From positions 16,483 to 80,482 of the forward strand of contig JAEOTB010000054.1 in NCBI GenBank assembly GCA_016840065.1: a DNA stretch of 64,000 nt. The letters run 5' to 3'. Both the position numbers and the translations under genes were made by a program. This document shows, in pieces, positions 1-10,045 of this stretch; within the stretch, counting starts at the first letter, position 1, and every line of letters begins with the position of its first letter. The notes beneath the pieces are model-generated. The model was given only the letters and a program-made list of their open reading frames with translations, was not told the origin of the DNA and searched no databases. This DNA is from Candidatus Hermodarchaeota archaeon (lineage in GTDB: Archaea; Asgardarchaeota; Hermodarchaeia; Hermodarchaeales; Hermodarchaeaceae).

Positions 1-3000
1 AAGAGTGAAGGTAAAGGTGCCCGTGAAGACTTGGTCGCCGCCCACGGGGCAATTGGTGATGGTGATGTTCTGCAGGTTACTGGTGTCGAGGATAGCTCCC
101 GTGTCCAAGTCAGTCCAAACTAGGATAAGACTAGTGTTTTCACCCCAAGGCGTATGTTCGGGTGATTGAGCCACAACGGCAGTGTAGTGCAGCCGTATTG
201 TTACCGTGACGCTGGCGCTGCTGTTCTGGTAGAAGCCCAGGCTGACGTTGGCATAAACGGTAACCGTTAGCGTATAGGACCCAGTGGTCCAAGAGTCCGT
301 ATCGAGGGTGAAGCTGAGGCTAGTAAACGTCTGATCGCCACCCACCGGGCAATTCGAAATCACAACTGATGAAAGGTTACCACTGGCGACATCTACACTT
401 CCTAGGTCGAGGTCCACCCACTGCACAGTTATGGAGGTGTTGAAATCGAAGGGGGTTTGCTCAGGAGGAGATACAATGGTTTGAGTTTGGTGGCTTCTGA
501 TGGTGACCGTCACTGAACCACTGCCAGTGTCGTAGGAAGTGTTGCCGTAGACGTATACGGTTAGGGTATGTCCGTCAACGCCCCAACCCTCTGTATCCAA
601 AATTATGGTGAGACTGCCAGTGAAGGTTTGATCGCCGCCTACTGGACAGCCCGTGACGGTTATGTTGTCGAGAGCGGAGACGGAGATAGTGGTGCTGGTA
701 TCTACATCCTCCCAGTTCACGACCAGAGTTGTGTTTTCACCCCAAGCGGTTTGGGCGGGAGGATTGATGGTCACGGAAACATAGTGGGCACGGATGGTTA
801 TTGTCACCGTGTAGATGTCCGTCTCATATTGCTGTGGTGACATATCGGGGTAGACCGTGATTGTGATTTGATAGCTGCCTACGCTCCAGTCATCGGTTTT
901 TAGCGTGAAGCTTAGGCTACCGGTGAAGGTCTGGTTGCCGCCGACAGGACAGTTGGACACGGTAATGTTGTCGAGGTTGCTGACATTGATTGATGTGCCT
1001 GTGTCGAGGTCGTTCCATGTAACGGTAATGGAGGTGTTTAGGTCAAAGGCAGTAGGTGCCGGTGTGGAAGCGATGGCTTCTGCCTGATGGATGCGGATGA
1101 CCACCGTGACGCTTCCTGTGGCATCACTATAGTTGCGTGGACCAGTGGTCGCATAGATGGTCACACTGAGCGAGTAACCTGCGCTGATGGACCAAGAGTC
1201 CGTGTCCAAGGTCGGAGCGAAGGTGCCAGTGAAAGTTTGGTTACCACCCACCGGACATCCTGACACTGTTATATTACTCAGGTTACTGGTGTCAAGAATA
1301 GCTCCTGTATCGAGATCTGTCCAGATGATAGTGAGCGAGGTGTTTTCACTCCAAGGCGTGGGTTCGGGGGATTGAACCACTACGGTTGTGTAGTGGATTC
1401 TGATGATGACGGTTACGCTACTGCTGCTATTCTGATAGAAGCCAAGGGCAGCACTAGCGTTGATGGTGATTGTTAGTGTGTAAGATCCTACGGACCAGCT
1501 GTCAGTGTCGAGGGTGAAGCTTAAGCTACTGAAAGTTTGGTCGCCGCCCACTGGGCAATTAGACACAACCACGGCGGAGAGGTTGCCGCTAGGCACATCA
1601 CTGCTACCTAAATCGATGTCCACCCACTGCACAGTTATGGAGGTGTTGAAATCGAAGGGGGTCTGCTCAGGGGGTGAGGTTATTGTCTGGGTTTGGTGGG
1701 CGCGGATGGTTATGGTGACGGTGCCGTCTCCAGTGTCGTAGGAGGTGTTGCCGTATACGTAGACGGTGAGGCTGTAGGAGTTGACGCCCCAGTCCTCTGT
1801 ATCGAGGGTGAAGGTGAGGGAACCGGTGAATACCTGGTCTCCTCCTACGGGACAGTTGGTGACGGTGATGTTGATGAGGGCGGAGACACTGATGTCGCTA
1901 TCAGTGTCGATGTCTCGCCAATTGACGGTGAGGCTCGTGTTTGTGCCCCATGGATTTTGGGCTGGTGGGTCAACGGTAACTGTGACATAGTGGGCGCGGA
2001 TGGTTATGGTGAGGTTGTAGCTGTCGATGTCGTAGAGTTGGGGTGCCATGTCTGGGTAGGCGGTGACGGTGATGAGGTGGGCTCCGACATTCCAGTCGTC
2101 ACAGACCAAGGTGAAGATGAAGCTGCCTGTGAAGGTCTGGTTGCCGCCAACGGGAGTGTTGGAAACGGTGATATTGTCGAGGTTGCTGACATCGATGGTT
2201 GTTCCTAGGTCTAGGTCATTCCAGGTCACGGTCAGGGAGGTGTTGAGACCCCAGGCAATGGGTGCGGGGGTGTTGACTATGACTTCGACTCGGTGGAGCC
2301 GTACCACCACAGTGACTGACCCACTCGCGTCAGCATAGTTACCTGAAGCGGTATAGACGGTCACAGTGAGCGAGTAACCGGTGCTGATGGACCAGGAGTC
2401 CGTGTCCAAAGTGGGCGAGAAAGTACCAGTGAAGGTTTGGTCGCCACCGACCGGGCAATCAGAGACCGTGATATTATCAAGCTGGCTGGTGCTCAATATT
2501 TGGCCCGTATCGAGATCTGTCCAGATGACAGTAAGGGTGGTGTTCAACCCATAAGGTGTGGAGTTGGGTGGCTGAACTGTTACAGCGGTGTAGTGGATTC
2601 GTATGATGACGGTTAAGCTACTGCTACTGTTCAGGTAGTAGCCGAAGGCTCCGTTTGCATAAACGGAAACAGTTAGGACATAGGTTCCAACCGTCCAAGA
2701 GTCGGTATCTAGAGTGAAGCTAAGGGAATAGAAGGTTTGGTCGCCACCGACCGGACAATTGGATACGACGATGGAGGAGAGGTTACCGCTGGGCACATCA
2801 CTGCTACCCAAGTCTAGATCCACCCAATCAACTGAGATTGAGGTGTTGAAGTCGAATGGAGTCTGTTCAGGGGGTGATACTACAGTTTGGGTTTGGTGTT
2901 CTCTTATGGTTATGATGACAGGTCCGTTGGTCGCGTAGTAACTGGAGTTGCCGTAGACATAGATTGTGAGACTAAAACTCCCTACGCTCCAGGCTTCAGT

Positions 3001-3498
3001 GTCAAGGATGAAGGTGAAACTGCCAGTGAAGGTTTGGTCACCGCCCACCGGGCATCCAGTGACGGTGATATTATCGAGGGCGGTGAGGTCGATGGCAGTG
3101 GAGGTGTCAGAGTCCTGCCAGTTGATGGTCACAGAGGTGTTGGTACCCCATGGGCTTTGAGCGGGTGGGTCGGCTGTGACGCTGGCGTAGTGGGCGCGGA
3201 TAGTGACGGTTACTTGATAGCTACCGATTTGGTAGTTGTTTGTGTTGGAGTAGACGGTTGCGTTGACGAGGTGGTCGCCCACACTCCAGGTATCTGTTTT
3301 GAGGGTGAAGGGGCCAATGGTGGAGGAGCTTTGGTCGCCGCCCACCGGGCAGTTGCTGATGGTTACATTGTCTAGTTCGGTGTCTGTGAGAGTGGTTCCG
3401 TTGTCCAGATCTGTCCAGGTGACGGTGAGGCTTGCGTTGAGTCCCCAGGCTGTTGGGTTGGGTGTTTGGATTGAGACGCTTACTCGGTGGGCTCGGAT
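1..3498 (-). repeat. Higher-order tandem repeat, four-domain unit of about 1.2 kb
   Basis: Domain boundaries (I/V-R-x-H) fall near 3490, 3190, 2900, 2600, 2295, 1995, 1700, 1395, 1090, 795, 503 and 195, about 300 bp apart. The domains come in four classes repeating in the order D-C-B-A. Class D has TPAPxAxxLN, class C PPAQxxWGxN, class B PPEQTPFDFN with WVDLDLGS, and class A SPExTPWxEN with TDLDTGAILDTS. Matching class boundaries recur every 1194-1206 bp, so two full units and most of a third are in the window. This means whole four-domain blocks were duplicated after the single domains had diverged. Confidence 0.85.
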
Positions 3499-6400
3499 GG
3501 TGACTTGGACGGTGGCGTTGTCGTCTTCGTAGAGGCGGGGTGAGGTGAGGGCATATACCTGGACTGTGAGGGTTTCGGTGGCCAAGTTCCAGGTGCTTGT
3601 GTCGAGCCAGAAGGTAAGGCTGTTGGCTGTTGTTACCAAGCTGCCGTTAGCGAATAGTACGGTGACGTTCAGGAGGTCCGAGTCAGTGAGGAGGGATCCA
3701 TCTTCGAGGTCCGTCCATTGGACGACTAGCTGGGTTTGCCATCCCCAGGGCGTTTCATCTGGGGGTTCGACAAAGACGGCTGTCTGGTGGGTGCGGATCG
3801 TTATTCTTAGGTTGCCCTGGCTGTAAACATAGAGGCTAGTGTTGGAGTAGACATAGGCGGTCAGGTTGTAGGTGTTCGTCGTCCAGTCATCAGTGTCGAG
3901 GATGAAGGTGAGGCTGGTGTGGTTGGAGATTGCGGTACCATTCTGGAAGCGGACATCCACACGATCTAGGACACTAGCTGTGAGGTCAGTATTTGTGTCA
4001 AGATCTGTCCAGGTGACGGTAACGGTGACGTTGTTGCCGATGCCTACGGGGTCGGGCTGGTCTACTATTGTTTGTGTGAGGTGCGCCCTTATGTCGAAGG
4101 TAAGGCTCCGGCTGGCACTGGTGTAGTCAGTACTAGTGGGTGTGACCGTTATGTCTAGCTCATAGAGGGCGACCTCGGTGAGTACTGAGGCGTTAATCGT
4201 GATAAGGTATTCTCCGCCCCCTAGGGAGGTCCAGGTGAAGTTGATGTTTAGGACCAGTGGCGTCCCATTTAGTTCACAGGTTATGGTTGTGACTGCTGGG
4301 AAGGTTCCGTGTTCGCTACTGGCGGAGTCATCAACAAAGTAGTTGATGGTGACGCTCATGTCGGTGCCCCAGGGTTCGGGGTTGGGGGCGTCGTAGAAGA
4401 CTACGGTGTTAATCTGCCGGAGCGTTAAGATCACATCTACTGTGCGGTTAGCGTAGAAGGGGTTGTTTGCTCCAGCGGCATCATACCAGGTGAAGTTAAC
4501 AGTAAAGGTGTATTGACCTGCTCCTGGGAGGGTGGAGGTGTCGATGGTGATGTTCCATATTCCAGCGGCAAATTCAGTTATGGTCGCGTCGGTCCAGAGG
4601 GCTCCTGAATACCAGAGGGTGAGGTTGACGTTGGGGGAGCTGGGGAGATTTGCTCCACCTTCATCCAGGTCGGTTATGGTGACTGTGAGGTTAGCTTGCT
4701 CGTTGAGTGGGAGGGTGGAGGGAGTGGTTGAGGAGAGTTGGGTGTTTCTGGCCCGTACGCTGACATAAGCAGTCACGGTCCTGTTGGCAAAGAAGGGGTC
4801 ATTGGCTGAGCCGTTGAGGTACCAGTAGAAGCGGATTTCAAAGGTGTGGGTGCCAAGCCCCTCAAGATAGCTGGTGTTTAAACTGATTTCGTACACTCCT
4901 ATTGAGCCGCTATAGGTGATGGTAGCATACCCGAGGGTATCCCATCGGTGGGTGCTGTTCCAGACTTGGAGGTGGATGTGCCCGGTACTGTTACTTACGG
5001 GGTTGCTGCTGTTATCAAGGTCTGTAAGGGTGATGTCGAATACCGAGTCATTCCCGAAGGGAACGGTGAGGATGGCCCCGGTAGAGAGTTGAGTGTTTCG
5101 TGCTTGTACCAAGATGGTTAGGGTGAGGGTTTGGGTCTGGTAGCTTGTTCTTTGGGCTGTGACGGTCATGTAGTAGGTTCCAGGTTCGCTGACTTCGCCC
5201 GAGTCTATAGTGAAGTTGTACCATCCGCTGCCCTGCGCGGTGGGATTGACGGCGTTGGTCCAGTTTGAGGTGACTGTGGCGCTTTCGATTCCCGTCTCAT
5301 CCACTTCTCGTCTATAGGCGAAGTTGACATTGGTTGTCTCCCCATAGGGAATCGAGAATCCTGGAGTGGAGGGAGATGTCAGGGTTGTCTCCTCGACCAC
5401 ACTGACGGTTATCAGGCAGTAGGCATCAGCATGGTACTGTTTTGTGGCGTTCACTCGGAGAGTATAGTTTCCTGCATTCTGGGCAGTAGAGTCGAGTTCT
5501 ACGACATAGAAACCGCCGACTAGCTCGAAGGTGTCAGAGCCCGTCCAATTACCCACAACGGTTGCACCCTCAAGGAAGGTGTCCGTGGGAGAGGTATCAT
5601 TACTATAGAAACGGACTCGCGGGTAGAAATAGCTGCCCGTCTGACGAATCACCTCAATCGTACTATATTGGGGAATAAGGGTGGTTGTCCCGTGGGTAAC
5701 TGTTATAATGGTGGAGTTAAAGCCAGCCGCAGTCATGGATTGTGTGTCGCCATTATCATAGCTTACGCAGAGAGTGTATTCGCCTGCAGCGAATTCGGTT
5801 CCATTGTCAAAACTTACCGCGGAGAAGGAGGCGGCGCCTGCGACGACTGATTGTGTGTCCTCAGCGACAATGGTACCTGAGGGATCATAAAGAGTGAGGT
5901 TTGCTTCACCAGTGGTCTTGCCGAAGGTTGCGCTAACAGAAAGGCTGTTCGGCGTATTAGGTGCAATTTGGAAGGTATCAAAATTAAGGGTGACCGTATC
6001 GACTCGATTTGGTGAGGTTAGGGTAAAGTTCCACCAGCCGTAGGCATCGTTGATGGTGGAGTGGGTCATGCGGATGTGAGTACTGTTGCTGTCAGTGGTT
6101 ACAGGGCTTGTACGGTTATTGAAGAGCGCGTCGATGACCGTATCTATTGTCCATGTCTCAGTGGTGGGCAGAGCGATAGTGAGGTTATAATCGTCAAAGT
6201 AGAAAGGTTGGTACGCATAGTACCATGTGTTCCAGTATACACTGGTTTCGTTCTGAGCCGAGAAGGTTGTACCCTCTGGCCCTGTCTGCTGCTCGGTGGT
6301 GGAATCCTTTGTTATGTAAAGAGTGAGATTGTAATCAAAGTAGACGCCGCTGCTGTTGCTGGAGTAGGTCTCCCAGAGGGCTTGCACCGTTGAATGGCTA

Positions 6401-7461
6401 GCACCCGGGTTTGCCCAGGTTCCGGTGAGGGTGATGGTGCCGGTTCCATAACCGGTGCTGGTCACAGCGGTGCTGTTCAGGCGGAGGTCAACCCAGGCAT
6501 GGTCTGGTTGTGCCTTTCCTGTTATCTCCAGTGTGACATCATCGAAGTCTAGAGCCCATTCCTCAGCTGCCGGGGCGTCGACGTCCGCGGTGAAGCTGAG
6601 TCCCAGCCGGACTGTGAGAAGTGGCAGGCTCCATGTGAGAATGTCATCATAAGGAATACTCACATTGACCTGATACCATTGCCCATCGTTCGGAGCTGTT
6701 GATGCTAGGAGTCTTGGGTAAACTATCCCTTCAACTTCGACATAGATGACTAGGTTACCTCGGCAGTCTGGTTGACCCACAGAGATTTGGTTTACTTGGA
6801 CATAGAATGTCAGCTTTGCATATGATACGTCGGTTCGGGGAATGCTTATGTTGTTGAACCAGGCAGCATAGGAGTCGTCATTCATGTCATAGTTATTGCT
6901 CCAGGCGGCTTGAACGCGAACACCATTTGTACTAGACCGACCATAGGAAGTTCCATACGAACCAGAATGGGAGTTAGGGCTTGCGACCCAGTAGCTGGTG
7001 TAGTTCCATTCGGTGGGGTCTGATCCGCTGCTGGCTTCAAAGTCGCCGTTCTCGCGGGTTCCATTTATCCAGTAGAGTTTGTCGTGGAGGTTATCGACAT
7101 TGCCTATTAGCTCGTAGCCAGTCCATCCCGCGGGTAGGCGTATCTCTCCGTATCGGTCGTCGCCATAGTCCATTGGATTTGATTCGGGAACCTCCAGCGA
7201 TTGGTTTGTTCCCACAGCATACTCGGTCGTGTTCAGTACGGTTCCAAGCCCGTCGTACTGGTATTCTCCATCAACCAAGGTGGGTCCAGCAGGTGGTAAG
7301 GGGGTAGATATACCCAAGAGGGAGGAAGGCACCTCAGAGCTAGACCCAGCAGAATCTGGTATCCCCGCCATGTTGATTAATGGAAATGCGGGTGCTATGA
7401 GGGAGGAGGACAGAATGAAGAGTGAAAAGAGAAGAAGTAACGCTTGTTTCCTGAATCTCAT
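1..7461 (-). CDS. Giant secreted Ig-like repeat protein (C-terminal end outside window)
   Basis: One uninterrupted minus-strand frame runs from an ATG at 7461 to the window edge, 2487 codons without a stop. The N-terminus (MRFRKQ, then a Leu/Ser/Phe-rich stretch to about residue 25) is a signal peptide. Residues about 100-230 resemble a carbohydrate-binding beta-sandwich (GDFE, then SGSYG). From about residue 690 the protein is built of beta-sandwich repeats; from about residue 1120 they settle to roughly 100 residues each, with boundaries marked by TITIRAH-type strands, WTDLDTG in the middle, CPVGGDQTF and FTLDTDSW. Many NxS/T sequons suggest heavy N-glycosylation. It probably acts at the cell surface as an adhesin or S-layer-like stalk; the C-terminal anchor cannot be seen. 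The plus-strand frames over this region are shadows of the repeats. Secretion and repeat structure are certain, the function is not. Confidence 0.9.
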   Translation of the reverse strand, partial: MRFRKQALLLLFSLFILSSSLIAPAFPLINMAGIPDSAGSSSEVPSSLLGISTPLPPAGPTLVDGEYQYDGLGTVLNTTEYAVGTNQSLEVPESNPMDYGDDRYGEIRLPAGWTGYELIGNVDNLHDKLYWINGTRENGDFEASSGSDPTEWNYTSYWVASPNSHSGSYGTSYGRSSTNGVRVQAAWSNNYDMNDDSYAAWFNNISIPRTDVSYAKLTFYVQVNQISVGQPDCRGNLVIYVEVEGIVYPRLLASTAPNDGQWYQVNVSIPYDDILTWSLPLLTVRLGLSFTADVDAPAAEEWALDFDDVTLEITGKAQPDHAWVDLRLNSTAVTSTGYGTGTITLTGTWANPGASHSTVQALWETYSSNSSGVYFDYNLTLYITKDSTTEQQTGPEGTTFSAQNETSVYWNTWYYAYQPFYFDDYNLTIALPTTETWTIDTVIDALFNNRTSPVTTDSNSTHIRMTHSTINDAYGWWNFTLTSPNRVDTVTLNFDTFQIAPNTPNSLSVSATFGKTTGEANLTLYDPSGTIVAEDTQSVVAGAASFSAVSFDNGTEFAAGEYTLCVSYDNGDTQSMTAAGFNSTIITVTHGTTTLIPQYSTIEVIRQTGSYFYPRVRFYSNDTSPTDTFLEGATVVGNWTGSDTFELVGGFYVVELDSTAQNAGNYTLRVNATKQYHADAYCLITVSVVEETTLTSPSTPGFSIPYGETTNVNFAYRREVDETGIESATVTSNWTNAVNPTAQGSGWYNFTIDSGEVSEPGTYYMTVTAQRTSYQTQTLTLTILVQARNTQLSTGAILTVPFGNDSVFDITLTDLDNSSNPVSNSTGHIHLQVWNSTHRWDTLGYATITYSGSIGVYEISLNTSYLEGLGTHTFEIRFYWYLNGSANDPFFANRTVTAYVSVRARNTQLSSTTPSTLPLNEQANLTVTITDLDEGGANLPSSPNVNLTLWYSGALWTDATITEFAAGIWNITIDTSTLPGAGQYTFTVNFTWYDAAGANNPFYANRTVDVILTLRQINTVVFYDAPNPEPWGTDMSVTINYFVDDSASSEHGTFPAVTTITCELNGTPLVLNINFTWTSLGGGEYLITINASVLTEVALYELDITVTPTSTDYTSASRSLTFDIRAHLTQTIVDQPDPVGIGNNVTVTVTWTDLDTNTDLTASVLDRVDVRFQNGTAISNHTSLTFILDTDDWTTNTYNLTAYVYSNTSLYVYSQGNLRITIRTHQTAVFVEPPDETPWGWQTQLVVQWTDLEDGSLLTDSDLLNVTVLFANGSLVTTANSLTFWLDTSTWNLATETLTVQVYALTSPRLYEDDNATVQVTIRAHRVSVSIQTPNPTAWGLNASLTVTWTDLDNGTTLTDTELDNVTISNCPVGGDQSSSTIGPFTLKTDTWSVGDHLVNATVYSNTNNYQIGSYQVTVTIRAHYASVTADPPAQSPWGTNTSVTINWQDSDTSTAIDLTALDNITVTGCPVGGDQTFTGSFTFILDTEAWSVGSFSLTIYVYGNSSYYATNGPVIITIREHQTQTVVSPPEQTPFDFNTSISVDWVDLDLGSSDVPSGNLSSIVVSNCPVGGDQTFYSLSFTLDTDSWTVGTYVLTVSVYANGAFGYYLNSSSSLTVIIRIHYTAVTVQPPNSTPYGLNTTLTVIWTDLDTGQILSTSQLDNITVSDCPVGGDQTFTGTFSPTLDTDSWSISTGYSLTVTVYTASGNYADASGSVTVVVRLHRVEVIVNTPAPIAWGLNTSLTVTWNDLDLGTTIDVSNLDNITVSNTPVGGNQTFTGSFIFTLVCDDWNVGAHLITVTAYPDMAPQLYDIDSYNLTITIRAHYVTVTVDPPAQNPWGTNTSLTVNWRDIDTDSDISVSALINITVTNCPVGGDQVFTGSLTFTLDTEDWGVNSYSLTVYVYGNTSYDTGDGTVTITIRAHQTQTITSPPEQTPFDFNTSITVQWVDIDLGSSDVPSGNLSAVVVSNCPVGGDQTFSSLSFTLDTDSWSVGSYTLTITINASAALGFYQNSSSSVTVIIRIHYTTVVVQSPEPTPWSENTSLTIIWTDLDTGAILDTSNLSNITVSGCPVGGNQTFTGTFAPTLDTDSWSISAGYSLSVTIYATTGPRNYSDATGSVTVVIRIHQAEAIASTPAPTAFDLNTSITVTWNDLDTGTSINVSNLDNITVSNCPVGGNQTFTGSLSFTLKTDDWSVGSYQITITVYPDMSPQQYETDIYTVTITIRAHYVSVTINPPAQTAWGENTTLVVNWEDVDTSTTISVSALDNITVTGCPVGGDQTFTGSLTIILDTEGWGVDGHTLTVYVYGNTSYDTGSGSVTVTIRSHQTQTIVSPPEQTPFDFNTSITVQWVDLDLGSVDVASGNLSSVVISNCPVGGDQTFTSLSFTLDTDSWTTGSYTLTVTVYANVSLGFYQNSSASVTVTIRLHYTAVVAQSPEHTPWGENTSLILVWTDLDTGAILDTSNLQNITITNCPVGGDQVFTGTFTFTL

Positions 7462-7843
7462 ATTATCTAACCCCTGATGCTTTAGGCGATGAATAAGGGT
7501 TGTAAAGCCTTGTGCTGATCGTTAGAAGGACACCTAGGTGTGTTGGGTTCTGATATTTTAGAGCCACTTAAGAACTCCAATAAACGGTCTGGCAGCATAC
7601 ACACTTCAAAACCTCATGAATCCACCGCAATGCATTATAAAGGAGCCAGCAATGCTGTATAAATAGATTTTCAGTTTAATTTTAATTTATATTGTAATCT
7701 GCCCTGTTTTTGTGATTTCGTGAATTAAATCCCTGTTTTTCGAGAAAAATAGCTCTCATTCTTCTGTCAGAAGGTTTTCCATTAGTTGTCGCTGAATGAG
7801 GAGTTTAGTTTCCTGGGGTACTGCTATGCTTCTTAAAGCGTAT
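7462..7843. promoter_or_regulatory. AT-rich intergenic region upstream of the giant repeat protein
   Basis: These 382 bases hold no convincing gene. The stretch 7655-7740 is very AT-rich and includes TATAAATAG near 7657 and, read on the minus strand, TTTATAATG near 7641. Either could be a box A for the surface-protein gene, which would give a leader of about 150-170 nt. The minus-strand T-rich stretch at about 7735-7750 lies just past the 3' end of the preceding minus-strand gene and may end its transcript. A 33-codon frame overlapping that gene's stop reaches in to 7756 but has little support. Confidence 0.35.
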
Positions 7844-9946
7844 CTATTCATCATTTGGTGTAACACGGAAGGCTTCGATGCATGAGAGTTTGGTCTGGGT
7901 GTGTAGGCGCTCTGGTATGAGCTGGGCTTGCCATAGTTTGTGAAGCCCCTGGTATATGATGACCTCAACTTCAGGATCTTTTAGCAGATTGTTTCGTTGG
8001 GCTTGACGTTCTAGGGTTTCTGCAAATTCTGGGTTCTCCTCCCAGGAGGTTTCTATTTTCTCTTTAAGGAATGTGAGGAAGTCAGGGTCGAGTTCGGTGA
8101 CTGGTGCTGTCCGCTGTTCTAGGTTACGGGGAACCCGTCGATCGAGATCCATTAAGAGAAGGGGAGGGATGGCGAAAAGGTGGGTTGTCTCGTTATCTCG
8201 CTGAAATCCTAGTAGGAAGAAGGGTATCTGTAGCTCAAGAACGGTATCGGTGGGCAGTAGTGCCTCTGGTTCCATGAGATATTCTTCAAATAACTCCTTT
8301 CTTCCCTGACAATGTTTAATCTGGTCCTGAATTGATTCTTGAATTTTGGTGGAGAGATTCTCCAATGTTTGTTGGCGTTCTTGGATTTCTTGGAGCTTCT
8401 GATCTCGTTCCTGGTCTAGGGCAACAAGTCGGGCTTTCTCTTGTCGAACCAGTTCTGCATAGTGGTTGCGGAGTCCAGATATTCTCTCTTCAGCGTTACG
8501 GTTCAATTCTTCAAGATCCTTCTCAATTTGCTGAATGAGCTTACGCCGATCCTTTATCTTATCCCGCAACTCACTGCTGAAGGATTTATCAAAAACATCG
8601 AGCACAGACCTCATATCATCCATGAATCGAGGAACATTGGGGTCAACCTCTGAATCTACTTTGATGAGTTGGGCAAGGGCTTCTCTTTGCTGTACAAAAT
8701 CCTCATCAACTGGCTCCAAGCTAAATCTTAGCCTTTCGACGAGTTTGGACTCTTCACCCTGCCACCACTCCTTCGCTTCGTCTATTGCTGAGTTTTCCTG
8801 TCGGGATAGCTCTTCTAGGTTCCGATTGATTTCCTGTACCAGATTCTCACGCCGTGTTTCATAGTAGGATTGCATTTCATCAAACTCTCTCTCAGCTCGC
8901 TTAGTCCAGTTTCGAACTTCTTCTTGGAAATGAATCCTGAACTTGTCCCACTGTCCTGCTGCAGAGACATGGCTCTGGATGGCTTCATCATAGAACCTTT
9001 CAGTTGCGTGGATACTCTGGGACTGAACTACCTTTGGGGGGAGAGGTGAAGCATATTCTACCTTTGAGCTTGCTAGGCTGCTCAGCTTCCTGATTAGCTT
9101 GGCAAATTTAGGAGTAACAAGATAGGTTTCGAAGGGGCTGGTTCGAGGGCTCGCGATGATGTCTTCTTGAAGTTTCTCAAGCCCTGCAAGGAACTCGAGG
9201 TTAGTTTCGACTTTGAGGAGGGCTTCGTATCTGCTGGTGGAGGGCATATTACCCCGTTCTACTGCATGCTGATTTAGGGCTAACCCATCGATAATCGCAA
9301 TGTTTCCATTTTGTTGACGCACAATCCATAGGGGCCAAAGAACCTTAGAGAAGAATTGATAGCATCCTTTTTTGAGTGGCTTGAGCTGTCTTGTATTCTG
9401 GCGGATGTCCTCAGCCAGGAGGTAAACAGCTGCTAGTTCTTGGTGGGTGTCTAGCACCAGAGAACTATCCATTTCGAGAGAGTGAATTGATGGCTCATCT
9501 AAGCTTTTTCCGTCTAGGGAAAAGGGAAGCGAGAATTGTGCATCCCCTTCTGTACGCCGACTCTCCGCAACAATTACTTCGATATCCTCTGTAAAGTCCC
9601 CAAAGGGGGCTGGATTACCGTCCCAATCAGTAAGCATAGTTTGATATTTCTCAACAAAGCGTCGCTTGATCTCGGTGAGGACCTTTTGTCCATCTTGTGG
9701 ATTATGGGCTTTATCGGTGGCGACGGCGAAGAGGATGTCATTTGACTTGTGAAGTAGGAAGTAGAAACTCACTTCGCCTAGATTGATGGTTTCGATGCCG
9801 CCATGGCCCAGTTCTTCGGCAAAGGCGTTTAAGGCGCTGTAGAACCCGCTAAATACCGCTTCGTCTACTCCTCGTCTGCTAAACGTCTTGTGGACCATTA
9901 CTTCACCGGTTGCTCGCTTGAGCACATAGACATCACGTATCATTTC
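7844..9946 (-). CDS. Longin/roadblock-like N-terminus with long coiled coil
   Basis: A 700-residue protein. The first ~130 residues (MIRDVYVLKRATGEVMVH, later INLGEVSFYFLLHKSNDILFA) have the strand-helix pattern of longin or roadblock folds, which Asgard genomes encode in many copies and which often work with small GTPases. The middle, about residues 330-530, is a charged coiled coil rich in Glu, Arg and Gln. The C-terminal ~170 residues form a separate globular part (LELQIPFFLLGF). The open frame extends to a TTG at 9970, but a box A-like TTAATAAT at 9973-9980 would start transcription near 9951, so the ATG at 9946 is preferred. The longin/roadblock call is by pattern only. A cytoplasmic scaffold or trafficking role is inferred. 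Confidence 0.7.
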   Translation of the reverse strand, partial: EMIRDVYVLKRATGEVMVHKTFSRRGVDEAVFSGFYSALNAFAEELGHGGIETINLGEVSFYFLLHKSNDILFAVATDKAHNPQDGQKVLTEIKRRFVEKYQTMLTDWDGNPAPFGDFTEDIEVIVAESRRTEGDAQFSLPFSLDGKSLDEPSIHSLEMDSSLVLDTHQELAAVYLLAEDIRQNTRQLKPLKKGCYQFFSKVLWPLWIVRQQNGNIAIIDGLALNQHAVERGNMPSTSRYEALLKVETNLEFLAGLEKLQEDIIASPRTSPFETYLVTPKFAKLIRKLSSLASSKVEYASPLPPKVVQSQSIHATERFYDEAIQSHVSAAGQWDKFRIHFQEEVRNWTKRAEREFDEMQSYYETRRENLVQEINRNLEELSRQENSAIDEAKEWWQGEESKLVERLRFSLEPVDEDFVQQREALAQLIKVDSEVDPNVPRFMDDMRSVLDVFDKSFSSELRDKIKDRRKLIQQIEKDLEELNRNAEERISGLRNHYAELVRQEKARLVALDQERDQKLQEIQERQQTLENLSTKIQESIQDQIKHCQGRKELFEEYLMEPEALLPTDTVLELQIPFFLLGFQRDNETTHLFAIPPLLLMDLDRRVPRNLEQRTAPVTELDPDFLTFLKEKIETSWEENPEFAETLERQAQRNNLLKDPEVEVIIYQGLHKLWQAQLIPERLHTQTKLSCIEAFRVTPNDE

Positions 9947-10045
9947 GACCAACATCCGATAATGTTTCAAAGATTATTAAGCCTAGCGCCAGTACAATAA
10001 CAGGTATCACCTTTTTGAAGATAACTATAGGAGATTGTATAGGCA

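Noticed and set aside
568-7477. A long series of plus-strand reading frames
   Set aside because: They are antisense to the continuous 2487-codon minus-strand gene and repeat with its ~300-bp domain period, as expected of shadows over Thr/Val-rich repeats.
7756-7854. 33-codon frame overlapping the stop of the coiled-coil gene (MMNRYALRS...)
   Set aside because: Mostly inside the other gene, short, and without a ribosome site of its own.
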